Shown here: in pieces, positions 24,419-38,400 of the stretch
How the letters are laid out: the number at the start of each line of letters is the position of its first letter
Position numbering within the stretch: position 1 is the first letter of the stretch
From: Myrica gale
Lineage: Eukaryota; Streptophyta; Magnoliopsida; Fagales; Myricaceae
Assembly: GCA_963930655.1 (NCBI GenBank)
Contig: OZ005615.1
Span: 11,116,001-11,180,000, forward strand
DNA: 64,000 bases
Direction: 5' to 3'
The notes under the pieces: generated by a model
The model's database searches: none
What the model was told of the DNA's origin: nothing
What the model saw: the letters and a program-made list of their open reading frames with translations, nothing else
Program-made: the position numbers and the translations under genes

Positions 24419-27400
24419 ATGGCCTCTGTAACTCCATCTTCCGCACCTACTACAACCGTATCTCCTACAACTCATACTGACAATTCCAGTAGCCCTTATT
24501 TCTTACATAATGGTGATAGTCCTGGTACAATGTTAGTTTCTCAAGTTCTCCATGGTGAGAACTATCCAAGCTGGCGCCGATCCATGGAGATGGCACTCAG
24601 CGCAAAGAATAAGCTTCAGTTTGTCAATGGCACTCTTCCGAAGCCAACTTCTTCTGATGCTTTATGGATCCGATGCAATGATATGGTTGCATCATGGTTA
24701 CTTAATTCCATTTCTAAAGAACTTGCTAGTAGCGTTCTTTATATTGACACAGCTGCCGGTATATGGAATGATCTTCATGAAAGATTCTCTCAAGGAAACA
24801 GGCCAAGGATCTTCCAGATCCAAAAGTCTATAAACTCACTGTTACAGGGATAGGACTATGTTAGTGTATATTACACTCATCTCAAAGTTCTGTGGGAAGA
24901 ACTGATGAATTATAAGTAGCCTTTGGTTTGCTCATGTGGTGCTGCAAAACAAATAGCAGAGTTTTACAATCAGGAATGCATTTTGCAATTTCTGATGGGA
25001 TTGAATGATTCCTATTCACATATACGCAGTCAAATTTTGTTAATTGAACCGATGCCTTCAATTAATAAAGTTTTTTCGCTGGTTATTCAAGAAGAACGAC
25101 AACGTGATGTTTCAATTGCTAATTCTCCTTCTGTTGAAAATACAGCTTTTTTCACACGATCTCAGCAGCACAGTTCTCGACCGCCTGTTCGCAAAGACAA
25201 GCCTACCTGCAGCCACTGTGGTTTTATAAGACATACCATTGAGAAGTGTTATAAACTTCATGGATATCCACCAGGATACAAGTTTCGTACTAAATCTACT
25301 GAGATTTCTGGTTTTGCTCATCATGTGGCACGTGAAGCTTCCTTTGATTCTTCGGCTTCTGGTTCACCATCTCCATTTACAGCAGAACAATGTAGACAAC
25401 TCCTGGCTCTTCTGCCATCATCTGACACTTCTCAATCATCTGCCTCTGGCTCTTCTGTTTTTCAGGCCAGTTTGACTCCCGAAACATCCATGTTGAATAT
25501 GGCAGGTACTTCAAAATCTGTTTCAACCGATTGGATTGTTGATACCGGGGCTACATATCATATGGTTTCTTCTTTAACTTTGCTCACATCTGTTACTTCC
25601 CTTGCTTCTTCATCTGTTAGATTACCGAATAGTTTGACAGTTCCTATAACTCACATTGGGACAGTCCAATTATCTCCTCATATTCTGCTTACAAATGTTC
25701 TTGTTGTGCCATCTTTTTCTTTCAATCTTCTCTCTGTCAGTTCTCTAGTCAAGCAACTTTCATGCTGTCTAATTTTCCTTCATGATTATTTACTCATCCA
25801 GGACCTGCACAGCTGGAAGATGATTGGTTTGGCTAGGGAGCGAGGCGGCTTATATCATTTGACTCAGGAAGTTTATGGTGACTTGCATACTGCATCTTCT
25901 TGCATTTCTGTTTCTCCTGCTTTCGCAAATAATTCTACACATGATGCTGCCACCTTATGGCATTGTAGACTTGGTCACCCTTTTCTTACTCGAATGCCAA
26001 TTTCTTAAAAATTGTATTTCAGATTTTTCCTTCACCAATAATCATCATTGTACTGTTTGTCCTATGACCAAACAACATCGTCTCCCATTTCCAGTTTCTA
26101 CACATAAATCAAATGCTTTGTTTGAGCTTGTGCATTGTGATTTATGGGGTCCTCTTGCTGTTTCAGATTCTAATGGCTTTAGGTACTTCTTAACAATAGT
26201 TGATGACTTCAGCCGATGTACTTGGGTGTATTTACTTGCTGCTAAAACACAAGTTTTCACTCATATTCAAGCATTTTTTACTGTTGTAGAAACTCAGTTT
26301 CAAACCAAATTTAAAGTTCTACGAACTGATTTTGGTACTGAATTTTCTATTCATCAGTTTTTAACTTCGAAAGGGGTTATACATCAACATTCTTGTGTTG
26401 CCACTCCACAGCAAAACGGAATCGTTGAGCGTAAACATCAACATTTATTAAATGTTGCTAGAGCTCTACGATTTCAAGCTGGTCTTTCACTCCATTTTTG
26501 GAGTGATTGTATCCTCACCGCTACTTACCTCATCAATAGACTTCCCTCTCCTTTACTTGCAAACAAATCTCCTTATGAAGTCTTATTCTCTACTAAACCA
26601 ACTTACAATCATCTTCGTGTTTTCGGATCACTCTGTTATGTTTCAACTCTTAGCAGAAATCGTCATAAGTTCGACCCTCGGGCTGAACCATGTGTTTTCC
26701 TTGGCTATCCGTATGCTATGAAAGGATACAAGGTTTACCACTTGACTACTCAAAAGACTTCTATATCTAGAAATGTGGTTTTTCATGAACACCTCTTTCC
26801 ATTCAAAAAATTTCCAGCTGTCTCCAACGATCAGTTTACCTTACCAATTTCACTTCCAGATACTGTCATCCCATCTTCTACTAGTATTCATTCTACTCAT
26901 ATTAGTTCTTCACCTGCTGATATTTCTTCTTCATGATCAGATTCTAATGATAATTTTTCTCTGCCACATTCCCCTGTTTCATCTATAAATACTTCTATTC
27001 CTGTTAGACAATCCTCTAGGGTTTGCAAGGCACCAACTTACTTGAGAGATTATCATTGCCAAATGGCTAAAGTTCCTGCTGTCAAATCAGTTCTCTCTAT
27101 GCCTACAGGTTCTCACATTTCTGGTGATCCGTATGACATTGCTTCTCTTCTCAGTTACCACAAGTTGTCTACTACTTATAAAAACTTTGTTCTTTCTGTA
27201 AGTACTCAAACTGAGCCTACTTCCTTTAAAGAAGCTATCAAGAGTCCCGAATGGAGAGATGCTATGGAAAAAGAAATAGCTGCTTTAGAACTCAATCAGA
27301 CCTGGGTTGTTTGTTCTCTTCCACCTGGTAAAGTTCCTATTGACTGCAAATGGGTATATAAGTTGAAATTTAATGCTCATGGAACAGTGGAACGCCATAA

Positions 27401-28710
27401 AGCACGTTTAGTTGCGAAGAGGTTTACACAGAAGGAAGGTTTCGACTACTTTGAGACTTTTTCGCCAGTAGAAAGCTCACTACTGTTCGGGTTTTGCTTG
27501 CAGTTGCAGCTTCACGTGGCTGCCATTTACATCAATTAGATGTCAATAACGCATTTCTACACGGTGATCTTCATGAAGAAATTTTCATGAAATTACCACC
27601 TAGTCTTCAGTGTAAGGGGGAGTCCAGCGTTTGTAGATTAACCAAGTCCTTATATGGTCTCAAACAGGCCTCTCGGCAATGGTTTTGCAAATTTTCGGAT
27701 TTTTTGTTAACCAATGGCTTTTCTCAGTCAAGGGCTGATTACACTCTCTTTATCAAGAAATCTGCCACTTCCTTCTTAGCATTACTAGTATATGTAGATG
27801 ACATCATTCTAACGGGTGATGATCTCTCTCTTATTCTAGATTTCAAGAAGGCTATTGATCAGAAATTTCGTATTAAGGATCTTGGCCAACTCAAATATTT
27901 TTTGGGTTTGGAAGTTGCTCGATCTACAGCTGGTATTTCTCTCTGTCAACGCAAATTTGCCTTGGACATACTTGCTGACTCAGGATTTTTGGGTGCCAAG
28001 CCTGTTAAGACGCCAATTGAACAGAACCTTAAGCTGGTTAAAGATGATTCTTCCTCTTTGGTGGATCCAACTACTTATTGTCGTCTGGTGGGTCGATTAC
28101 TTTATTTAACAATCACTCGCCCAGATCTTTCATATGCACTACAAGTCCTTAGTCAATTCATGGATGCTCCACATCAGTCTCATCTAGATGCTGTCCATAG
28201 AGTCTTACGCTATCTAAAAGGTGCTCCTGGTCAAGGCTTGCTATTTTCTTCATCTTCAACGTTGCATCTCAAAGCTTTTACCGACTCTAACTGGGCTGGT
28301 TGCTCAGACTCTAGACGCTCCATCACTGGTTATTCTGTCTTTCTTGGTCACTCTTTGATTTCCTGGAAATCAAAGAAGCAAACTACGGTATCTCGCTCGT
28401 CGGCTGAAGCCAAATATAGAGCAATGGCAACCACAAGTTGCGAAATATCCTGGCTTCGATATTTACTTGCTGATCTACAAGTTGCTCACCCTCAACCGGC
28501 GTTATTATTTTGTGATAACTAAGCTGCCATTTACATTGCTGCTAACCCTGTTTTCCATGAATGCACAAAACACATAGAACTCGACCGTCATTTGATTCGT
28601 GAGAAAATCTCTGCTGGGGTGATCAAAACACTTCATATAGCTTCAAAGCATCAGCTTGCTGACATCTTCACTAAAGCTCTTGGTTCTGTACACTTTCATT
28701 TCTTGCTATC
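24419..28710 (+). pseudogene. Copia gag-pol polyprotein, degenerate
   Basis: The order is gag (24419 on, with the DUF-type copia N-terminus and a CCHC knuckle CSHCGFIRHTIEKC near 25212), aspartic protease (WIVDTGATYHM, 25532 on), GAG-pre-integrase (LWHCRLGHP), integrase core ([13 protein letters not shown], about 26200), reverse transcriptase ([11 protein letters not shown], about 27795) and RNase H ([14 protein letters not shown]). Stops lie in frame at 24851, 24917, 26934 and 28520. Frameshifts lie near 25990-26008 and near 27465-27490. The four stops are TAG, TAG, TGA and TAA, at positions that fit Gln or Arg codons after C-to-T change. It is not translatable as one protein. Confidence 0.9.
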
Positions 28711-28740
28711 CTAGCTTAACGTGACTGATATTCACTGCTA

Positions 28741-28754
28741 AGCTTGAGGGGGAG
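28741..28754 (+). other. Polypurine tract, copia element 1
   Basis: agcttgagggggag directly before the 3' LTR, the expected plus-strand primer position. Confidence 0.8.
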
Positions 28755-28969
28755 TTTTAGCTTATGTGGCAATTGAGCTTACGTGACAGTTTGTAAAAAC
28801 TGAATTTAGTTAAGTTGTTAATCAGTTAGCCTTGTACAAACTTCTCTATAAATGTAAACTATGTGTACACAGAATAATCATCGAGAATATACAAGTAACT
28901 TCATTCATATTCTCTCTCTCCCTCTCTCAATTCTATCTTCTCTGCAACTCTGTTTTCTATACAAATTTA
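28755..28969 (+). repeat. 3' LTR of copia element 1
   Basis: 215 bp, nearly identical to the 5' LTR, followed by the aggta duplication. Confidence 0.88.
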
Positions 28970-28974
28970 AGGTA

Positions 28975-29407
28975 CAAGAATCAGTCACATCCTTGCTCTT
29001 CCTGTCTTGTCAAGCTTTACTAATAATCTATAAAAGTTTGAAGAGACCATAAATGAAAGAACCAAAGACTTCATTCACCACCCGATACAGGGGCAAGGGA
29101 GTAGCAGTACGTACTTATATGCCAATAAATTACTGGCAGTTATAATATTTATATATACAAACGAAACTGCAGCTTAAAAGAACGTCCAGACCCATGCCAA
29201 GGAAGCTTTTATCTACATTTTCCGTCGCACCATATTTGGTACAAAAGAAAGCTTCACACAAAGCATAGGGATAATTCCAAGAATGTTTGCTTCCTGAGCG
29301 ACTTTTGGAATCCCCTGAAGATCTGATCATTATATACAGAGCACACGATAACGTCTCCTCACATTTATGTTATTTAATATCCACAGTTGCCCACCACACC
29401 AACAGTT
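28975..29407. other. Intergenic DNA and 3' UTR of the LRR gene
   Basis: It lies downstream of the minus-strand LRR gene stop codon and probably includes its 3' UTR. No further exon of the interrupted plus-strand gene was recognised. Confidence 0.5.
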
Positions 29408-32400
29408 CTACTCAGGACGGAAGCTTACAAGATTAGGGAGATCAGTTGACTGAAGCTTCTTAATGTCATTTGCTGTCACCTTGCAGGCCTCCAGTGTCAG
29501 AGATTTCAAATTCTTCAACGTTTTCAAATGGCGCAGACCTGCACTGGTGATACGAGAATTTGAAACGTTCAAAGATACCAATCCTGTCAAGCCTGCATTC
29601 ACATAGAAGGGTGTGGGAAAATAAACAGAAGATATCACTTGCTTAAGGAAACAATATCTCGACAATATATAGGTAGAGGGAAAACTCATCATTCATGAAA
29701 AGTCCATCCTTGCACAATCCAAGGCTGGAGCCGCTGAGTTCCCTTGCAAATATTGTTTGGTTACCTTCACCCAAAAGGGCCTTATGTTCATTCATTTAAA
29801 AATAGGAGACAAAAAGGAAGCTAATTTTTCTTTTTTTTGGGTAAAGACAAGTTATCTACTCCACTTGGGGTTTAACAATGAAAACCAACCTCTAACCTGT
29901 TTTTGAAAAGCATAAAAACCATTTCAAGGTATCCATGCCCACATTGGTGAAAATTGAACTGGTGAAAACAGTACTGACCGCATAAAATTTGGGTCTAATG
30001 TTTACATAGTGAGCCACACTTAAAAGGCAGCGTTTATTTCGTTTGCACTTTGAGCCCCCCCCCCCCCCCCCCCCATATGTTGCCCACACACTGACCTATT
30101 CATAAAACCCTAGTACATAATTTCCATCAATCAAACCAATTTATGCATATGAAGCATGCTTATCATCCAAAAAAGAAAGTTCATGGAGCTACCAGAAACC
30201 AACTCCAGGGTTTTATCTGTTAGGTTGGAGTTTTGTGAAAGATTTAGCAGCTTCAGGAAAGAGAGATCCTTGATATTCTTTACACCAGTATCTGTCAGTC
30301 CACCACCGCATATTTCCAGGGACCTCAGGTTCTTAAAGTCTGATTCAACACAAAGAAGATAAAAAAAAAAAGGCACAATGTTAATGTATAGAAGTCAATA
30401 ATCCGCAAATGCAAACTTCAAATGGTTTCAAGAATGTTGTTTATTACTTTAGGTAAGGCCTGTCATTATCCATAGTAACAAACCTATACTCACTCGTATT
30501 CAGCTAGCAACAATAGTATCTACCCCTGATAGTATTTCAATTTTCATTTAATTAGATGTAAGAATGTAACAACATAAAGGTAAGTAACAGTAGTACTCCA
30601 CATTGTTCTCTTGGATCTAAACCCACTAAGCCCACAAATAAACTGTGCTCTGTGGAATCAGCATCATGTGTAACAAAAAAAATTGTTTGAACAAGCAACT
30701 GCACTAGTGTGGCATGTAACATACTTCGTAGATAGTTTGTTCCAGCATCTGTAATGCGTGCACCAAAAAGATCAAGATGAGTTAGTCCAGTCAAACCTGT
30801 GTCAAAAAGCATGCAAATGCATTGTCAAATTAAGATATTCAATATTCATGAAGAACCATAATACAATTGTTATCTGAGATAAGCTGATTTTGCACCAGGT
30901 ACATTAGTTCTAAATCAATTCGATTGACCAAGATGCAGTGGCCTCTTAGGTCTCATCAGTTCGACTGACAGAGAAGCAAAGGAGGGCCCTATATGTGAAT
31001 ACAGCAGCTAATTTTGAGTCTTATGACACAAAGAACAGAATATTAAGAGGCTCAACGGCTCACACATTCATATGAGAACTCTGTTTTGACTTTGAGGTCA
31101 TTTCCCATATATATGCAGTTAAAACACCCACACCCACACACAAACACAAGCAGGCTCTATGTACTAGGTTATTGAAACCCAGTTAATCAGGACTAAGGAA
31201 CAGAGGCGCATAGTTCAATAACTACAACCCCACAAAAAAAATGTCTAGGCAAGTGGTTCAAAAGATAAAATTAAATAACGAAACATTGTTCCACAGCAGG
31301 TATTCATCTAATGTTGGTTACTCAAAATTCCATTCTGGCCCCATTGCATCACAATGTCCATGTAAACTACTTACTTGTAAGAGCTGCAAGTCCAGTATCC
31401 GTAATATGGCGAGCATCCAAATTGAGTGATTTGAGAGACAAGAGTCCGGACAATTTTCTTAAACCACCATCAGTAACAACAGTGAATGACAAATTTAAAC
31501 TCTCCAGGCTAGTCAAACCTACAGGAAACAAGGCAACATGATATCAGGTTACTAGAAATTACAAGCCGCAAGAAAATTTACCGTAACTTTGGTGTGCCCT
31601 TAGTTACCCCTTTCTACTCCACAAACTACATGCATAACACCCACAGACTAAATAGAAGCAGATCTTGACTGGATAACCTTGACTTTATCTTTTAAAGTTT
31701 ACTTGCTTCTCATTCATTAGATGTTTCAAGAGCATCAAAAGTGAGAGTGTGCGCATGATTATGTGAAACTAGCTAGATCTTTCCTGTTATGCACATGCAT
31801 GCTCTCGCACCAACAAACTTTCAGGATCCCTACAGATTAGTATAAATTAACAAGAAGTGTAAGAGCTAATCTGGTAGGCGTAAGGAGGCAAACAGCAATA
31901 TAAACCAATATTCCTCTCTCTCGCTCTCTCGTGAAGTCTCGTCTTTTAACCTGGGTATCTCTCATTCATGGGAGGATTTGAAAACGTTTTGCAAAGGCTC
32001 AATCTAGATATGCTAATTCTGTCACATATAGTACTCATGGTCTGCAAAAGCCTATCCTTCAACACAAGAAATTAGTCAAACTCAAGTTCAAAGACCTCCC
32101 CCTCCATTGATACTTAATTTAAGAACCCTCTGGTAAATTCAAATGAACCACTCCCTTCAAACCATGATGGCATTCAACCAACCTATTCAGGAAGGAAAAT
32201 AAGAAAAGAAACAAAAAAAAAACATACAAGTCATTTCTAAAAGGCCCTAGACCCGGTTAAATATTAAAAAAGAACGACCATCAAAGCTTGCCAACACTCC
32301 CAAATAAGCTTCCAGGCTGAGAAGGAAACCCTCAAACACAGTAATCAAAACCATATAAATGACAAAAGGAATTTATCTGAAAAACCGACAAAATGGAAAC

Positions 32401-35400
32401 CAGCCATAGTCTGTAATATGTAAATGAAGAAGGTCAATGTCTAACCAGATAGATGGCGAAGCCCATTACTTCCAAATCCAGTATCAGACAACTCCAAGCA
32501 TGTCAAATGCTGAAGGCCTACAATCAAAGCATTTTATATTCATACTGCAGCATTATTTTAGAAATAAGGAGGAAACAAGAGATAGAGAAGAAAGGGATTG
32601 AGAAAACAAAAAATCTAGAACCTTATGTGCAAATCCAAATATGATAAACCCTGTAGAATTTGCACGATCATGCTTCAAGTCCTTGCACAATGCAGTAGTA
32701 AACCTCTCTAAAGTTGCAACCCATCATTTAGTAAAGGTTCAGTGGAACTAGAATCCTGATGAAAAATGTGGTATGACATTCATACAACTTACATCACACC
32801 TCAAAGTATTCCTAAGATGATGTAAATTCGAGCCAGCAAAGGGAAGGCCAAAAAACATAATAAATAGATTGCCACAAACTTCTTCAGTGCTGTTACACAT
32901 TGTCATTCTTGCAGAGAGGTAGTTTTCACAAAAAGGCAGTGGCAAACGAAATTCTCTTCTATCTCTAAAACTGGAACGTTCATCGAGATGAGAATTGTTA
33001 CCGCCTTTCTTTGTATTTACCTGTGGGAAAAGATGCATGTCCTTATTTTATTTTTTTCCTGGACTCAATAATCAGTGCTGTCTAAGCAATATATGTGGAG
33101 ATATATGGATATCAGGTTTTATCTCTGTAAGATATTCTATTTTTCCTGGTCAATGAGGAGACAATTGCTGTAGGAAGGATTTTGATGTACAGAGAGCAAG
33201 AGAAACAGAGGCAAGAGATAGTGTACTTGCTTTGGTGATGGCTTTCTCTCGAAGTTTCTGTGTCGAAGCTAAGGAGTTTGAGGTTGCAGTTTTGGGCAAT
33301 GGTGTCATCAAGTTCTCGGAATGGAGCCGGAAGGCGTTGAGCTCCATTTTCATGGGAAGGTATGGAGTGGTATGGATGGTGAACATGGCTAGAAGGTTGC
33401 AGCTGGCTGATGGTGAAGAGGAGTTCATTGTTAAGTTCAACGAGATGTCTCGGGGTTTCTTGGCGCAAAGGTGCAGCAATATGGCGGGGAGATATGTGGC
33501 ACTTGCAGAATATAGAGGGGGCAGTAGACAAGGGGTGGTGATGATCCCGGAAGGTCCGGGGGGAGCCGGTTGGAAGCTGATGGCTAGCGTTTTTCAGGAG
33601 TTGGTTGATCACCTTAGTCAGCTCCGGAAGGGAAAAGGAGTTGCTTTTGCTGCTGGTTCTGGAGTTAGCAAGCAGGTCACATTTGTCGACGTTGTAAAGC
33701 ACGGTCCGGCGAAGGTGAAGTCAGGGGGTAGCACTAAGGAGTTGAAAGTTGATAGGAAGGTTGATGGTGGCGTGTGGCAGAAGAAAGGGATGCCTACTGT
33801 TACGCATCTTCTATGGAGGACGGCATTTCATTTTCCAAGAGGCAGGTCTTTAATGCTATGCCGGCTGGTGGTGTGGTGTTTAACGGGACTTTTTAGAGGA
33901 AAAAATTGATGGGGATTCGTGACGATCTTGACATGTTGTTAAAGGTTTTGGGGGAGGATCATGGGCTGCCCTGCAGGCCTTTAGATTCGTTCGGCAGTTT
34001 GGTGGAATTTCTTGGGGACCAAGATAGGCCCGGCCTAGTGGCAACAAGTGTAGGGGCGCAGGCCCCTTTCATTTTGCATCCGAATGGGCCCGTTAAGGAG
34101 GGCCCAGGGCTTCTTTCCTCTTTGTCGGGGGCCCAGGGCGAGGGAGTGGGATCGGGGGCTACTGTTCGCGATCTGGATCTCCAGTTCGCCGAATCTGCCG
34201 CGACGCCTGGTGGCTTGGCGGGTGGTGCCCGTCGACAGTCGCTGGTGGTAGCTCCCTCGCCGGCGCCTCCCGTGGTGTGCGACGTCTGTCAGGAGGCTAC
34301 TCCGGCGCCGGCGCCGTCGAAGACTCTTCCTCACTTGGGCGCTGAATCTGTCGTTTCTCTGATTGGGGTGAGGGTGGATAGCTAGGTGGCTCTTCTGGCG
34401 CCGAAAATGTCGCCGACCTCCGGTCCTCGGCCTGCCAGTATGACTATATCTTCTCCGGAGGTGTTGTGTTTGCCAGAACTTCCTTCTGCAGTGTCAGATG
34501 TGGGCGATGGCTCCTCTGTAGTGCTTTTTAAAGAGGATCAATGGGAGGGTTTGGATGGGAGGGGGGAAGTGACGCCTGTTGTGGGGCAAACGAGGGGCTA
34601 CAGGGTTGGGGTGGCTCGAGAAGGCCTTCAAGAGGTAGGTGTCTTGTTGGCTTGTCCTGGTGGTGGGGGTGGGCAGGACGCTGTCTCGATGGGGGGTTCT
34701 CAGTCTTTAGGTCAGAGCTTTGAGACGGGAGAGGTGGTGGGGAGGGGTGTTAATGAGAGGGGTGTAGTGGGAATGCTTAATGATGCGGGTATGATAGGAG
34801 GGGAGTTGTCCTTGGCACCTGTTCTGAGTGTGCATCCGTTGGCTGTTTCCAACCCTGTTAGAGGGGAGTTTTTGGGACATATGAGTGGTGGGGCATCGGG
34901 GTGGGTGTTAGATATGGTGGAGTCTTTTCGTATTATGGTGGGAGTGTCCTGTGACGGTTTTGAGGAAGAATTGATGAGTCTCTTTGCTGCGTTGGAACAT
35001 GAAAGGGAGCAGAGTAGCTTTAAGACCCCTAGTAGGAAGGGAGGGAAATTAGTTAGAGAATTGAAGGGCCTGGTGTCTTCTATTAATTATGACAAACCTT
35101 CCGTCTCTTCGAGGATGGGAAAGGGTGAGGGGCGGGCATTGATGGTGATTAGATGATGCCAAAAATTATTTGTTGGAATGTTAGGGGGCTCAATGCTAGA
35201 GCGAAGTGTAGAGGAGTGGAGAATTTGCTGCGGGGGTGGAAACCGGACTTGGTTTGTCTTCAGGAGACCAAGGTGGCTGTTATGACTGGAGTAGTGATTC
35301 AGAGTTTGTGGGGTGGTCCTTTTGTGCGTTGGTGTAGTTTGGAGGCGGATGGTGCCTCGGGAGGAATTTTGTTGATGTGGGATACTAGGGTGCTTGAGTT

Positions 35401-38400
35401 GGTGGATTCTTGCATCGGTTCTTTCACTGTCTCGGCGTTTTTTCGGAATCTAGGCGATGGGGCGGAGTGAATGTTTTCTGGAGTCTATGGTCCAAATGAT
35501 GATAGCAGAAGAAGTTTGCTCTGGGATGAGTTGGTTGGGGTGAGAACTTTGTGGGAGCTTTAGTGGTGCATTGGGGGAGACTTTAATGTCACTCGCTTTC
35601 CTAGCGAACGTTTGGGGGGTGGAGGGATGAGCTCAGCTATGGAGGAGTTCTCTGATTTTATCTCGAAGTTGGGATTGTTGGATATTCCATTATCGAGGGG
35701 CGCATTCACTTGGTCGAATAATAGAGACATTCAGTCCTGGTCCAGAATTGATCGCTTTTTATTTTGCCCTAGTTGGGAGTGTATGTTCCCGGAAGCTTCT
35801 CAGAAAAGGTTGTCTAGGCTGTATTCAGACCATTTTCCCATTCTTCTGGTGGATGGCAGGGTTCGAGGAGGGCAGAGACCTTTTCGTTTTGAGAATATGT
35901 GGTTGAAAGAGGATGGTTTTTTGGAGAGGATTAAAGAGTGGTGGGAATCTTTGGAGTTCCTGGGATCTCCTAGTTTTGTGCTTGACTCTAAGCTGAAGGC
36001 CTTGAAAATTAAGTTGAAAGAGTGGAACCAAGAAAGTTTTGAGGGGATTAGTGTCCGAAAGTCCTCCTTGTTAAGTGAGTTGGCGTCTCTTGAATCTTTA
36101 GATGAAGGGGATCTCCTTGATGACAAGGGGAAAGCAAGGAAGTTAGGGGTCTTGGGGGAATTGAACCATTTGATTGAGTTAGAGGAGATTTCTTGGCGAC
36201 AAAAATCGAGGTCCTTGTGGCTCAAAGAAGGGGATAGATGCACTAACTTTTTTCACCGTATGGCTAATTCGAATCGAAGGGTTAATTTGATTTCTAGTTT
36301 GGAGGTCGAAGGGGTAATTGTGGAGGACCCGACATTGCTCTCTGAATGTATTGTTGATTACTATCGCTCTTTGTATGAGGAGCCTTTCTCTTAGAGGCCG
36401 GCTTTGGATGGTTCGTCCTTTGATTCCATTTCTGAGGAGGAGGCGCAGTGGATTGAGAGATCCTTTGAGGAGGATGAGGTTACAGGCGTGGTCCACAGCC
36501 TTAATGGTGACAAGGCTCCAGGCCCGGATGGTTTCTCTCTAGCTTTCTTTCAGTTTTGCTGGGATGTCCTCAAGGGAGATGTTTTGGCTACGTTTAATGA
36601 CTTTGCCCAGAGAGGTAAATTTGTTAAATGCGTGAATGCTACATTCATTGTTCTTATTCCCAAGAAAGCAGGTGCAGTGGAATTGCAAGATTTTCGTCCT
36701 ATAAGTTTGGTTGGAGGGGTGTACAAGATTCTAGCCAAGGTGTTGGCAAATAGGCTGAAGATGGTTCTTGAAAAAATCATTTCGCCTTCTCAGAATGCCT
36801 TTGTGTTGCATTCTCTTTTCCTTTTGGCCAATTCGGTTCTAGGTTGTCCGTTTGTGAATTTTCCGGATTTTATTAGTTTTCTAGCTTGTTTGCTTTCGCT
36901 TTCGTCAGTATAGCCTCTTGTACTGTGTTTTTTCTTCTTCTTCAATAAGATTGACTTATGAAAACAGGGAAGAAATCTCTTTATTTCAGTCGTCTCTCTC
37001 TGTACATGATATATGCCCCTTCTTATAACCTAATAACGATACATAAAAAAGGAAACAATCTCCTAAATTGGTCTAATTGATATTCACCGAATATTTCCCC
37101 AAATCACTCATCCTAATTAAATCACAATTCCCGGGATTTCAACAATCTTCAAGATTTCTACACTCCCCCTCAAGTTGGATCGTAGATATTGATCATTTCC
37201 AACTTGCCGATAAAGTTATCGAAGTTTTGTCGAAGCAACCCTTTTGTGAAGATATCTGCAATCTGCTCTTTCGTAGGAACATAGGTCATACACATGATCC
37301 CAGCTTCCACTTTTTCCTTGATGAAATGTCTGTCCACTTCTACATGTTTGGTCCGGTTATGCTAAACTGGATTGAGGGAAATATTGATGGCTGCTTTGTT
37401 ATCACAGTAGAGTTTCACTGGAAGTCTTACTTGGACATGCAATTCTTCTAAGAGTTTCTTTAACCGCAATCCTTCACACATCCCCTGTGCGACAGCTCTG
37501 AACTCAGCTTCAGCACTGCTTCTAGCAACTACATTCTGTTTCTTGCTTCTCCAAGTCACCAAGTTTCCCCATACAAAGGTGCAGTAGCCTGTAGTAGACC
37601 TTCTATCTTCTGCAGAGCCTGCCCAATCAGCATCTGTGAAAATCTCTACTTCCTTGCTTTCATTTTTTTTGAAGAATAGGCCTCTACCCAAAGAGCCCTT
37701 GAGATATCTGAGAATTTTGTACACAGCTTCTAGATGAATCTCCTTAGGTGAATGCATGTGATGGCTTGCCACACTAACCGCAAATGCAATGTCTGGTCTA
37801 GTATGTGATAAGTAGATTAACTTGCCAACTAGTCTCTGATATCTGTCTTTGTCAACCAAGTTTCCACCGTTTTCTGGTCTTTTTCCTGCTTCTATGGGTG
37901 TGTCACTTGGTTTTCATCCAAGCATATCAGTTTCGGTTAGGAGATCAAGGATATACTTTCGTTGAGAGACGCTGATGCCACTTTTTGATCTGACAACTTC
38001 CATACCCAAGAAATATCGCATTTGTCCTAGATCTTTTACTTTAAATTCAGTTGCTAGAACTTTCTTCAGTCTCTCCGTTTCTGCTATATTATCTCCAGTT
38101 AGGATTATATCATCGACATACACAATCAGAATTGTCTTCTTCCCGTCTTCAGATTGCCTGAAAAACATAGTATGATCTGATTGCCCCTGTTGATATCCTT
38201 GATTTTTGACTACTTTGGCAAATCTGTCGAATCATGCTCTTGGTGACTGTTTGAGGCCATATAGGGACTTCTTGAGTTTACACACTCGATTTTCTTCACC
38301 GGGTTTACAAAAGCCTGGTGGTATTGTCATGAAGACTTCTTCCTCCAATTCTCCATTCAGAAATGCATTCTTGATATCAAGTTGTTGGAGGGGCCAATCC

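Larger units (their letters stand above)
24177..28969 (+). mobile_element. Ty1/copia LTR retrotransposon 1 (decayed), 4793 bp
   Basis: It has paired LTRs, a 5-bp target duplication, an initiator-tRNA-Met primer site, one gag-pol reading region in copia order (integrase before reverse transcriptase) and a polypurine tract. The LTR termini have lost the usual TG (tctt and tttt). The coding region carries four stop codons and at least two frameshifts, so the copy cannot make its own polyprotein. The LTRs remain very similar. Confidence 0.93.
33232..36958 (+). mobile_element. L1-type LINE with internal deletion and decayed ORFs
   Basis: It runs in the plus direction, antisense to the LRR gene. 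It contains an ORF1-type region, an endonuclease-reverse transcriptase ORF2 that stops early in the RT domain, and the family 3' tail. The tail was interrupted by copia element 2 and resumes at 41828-41840 with an A-run. The true 5' end, somewhere between about 33040 and 33232, was not determined and no target duplication was found. The sequence is GC-richer than the surrounding intron. Confidence 0.85.

Noticed and set aside
33112-33702. Minus-strand open frame of 196 codons
   Set aside because: It lies antisense to LINE ORF1, whose family resemblance is clear on the plus strand. It is a shadow frame.
36839-36913. Apparent C-terminal extension of LINE ORF2 ([15 protein letters not shown]...)
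   Set aside because: The same sequence recurs at 42275-42446 as part of the family 3' tail without RT, so it is tail sequence read through by chance, not an RT domain.
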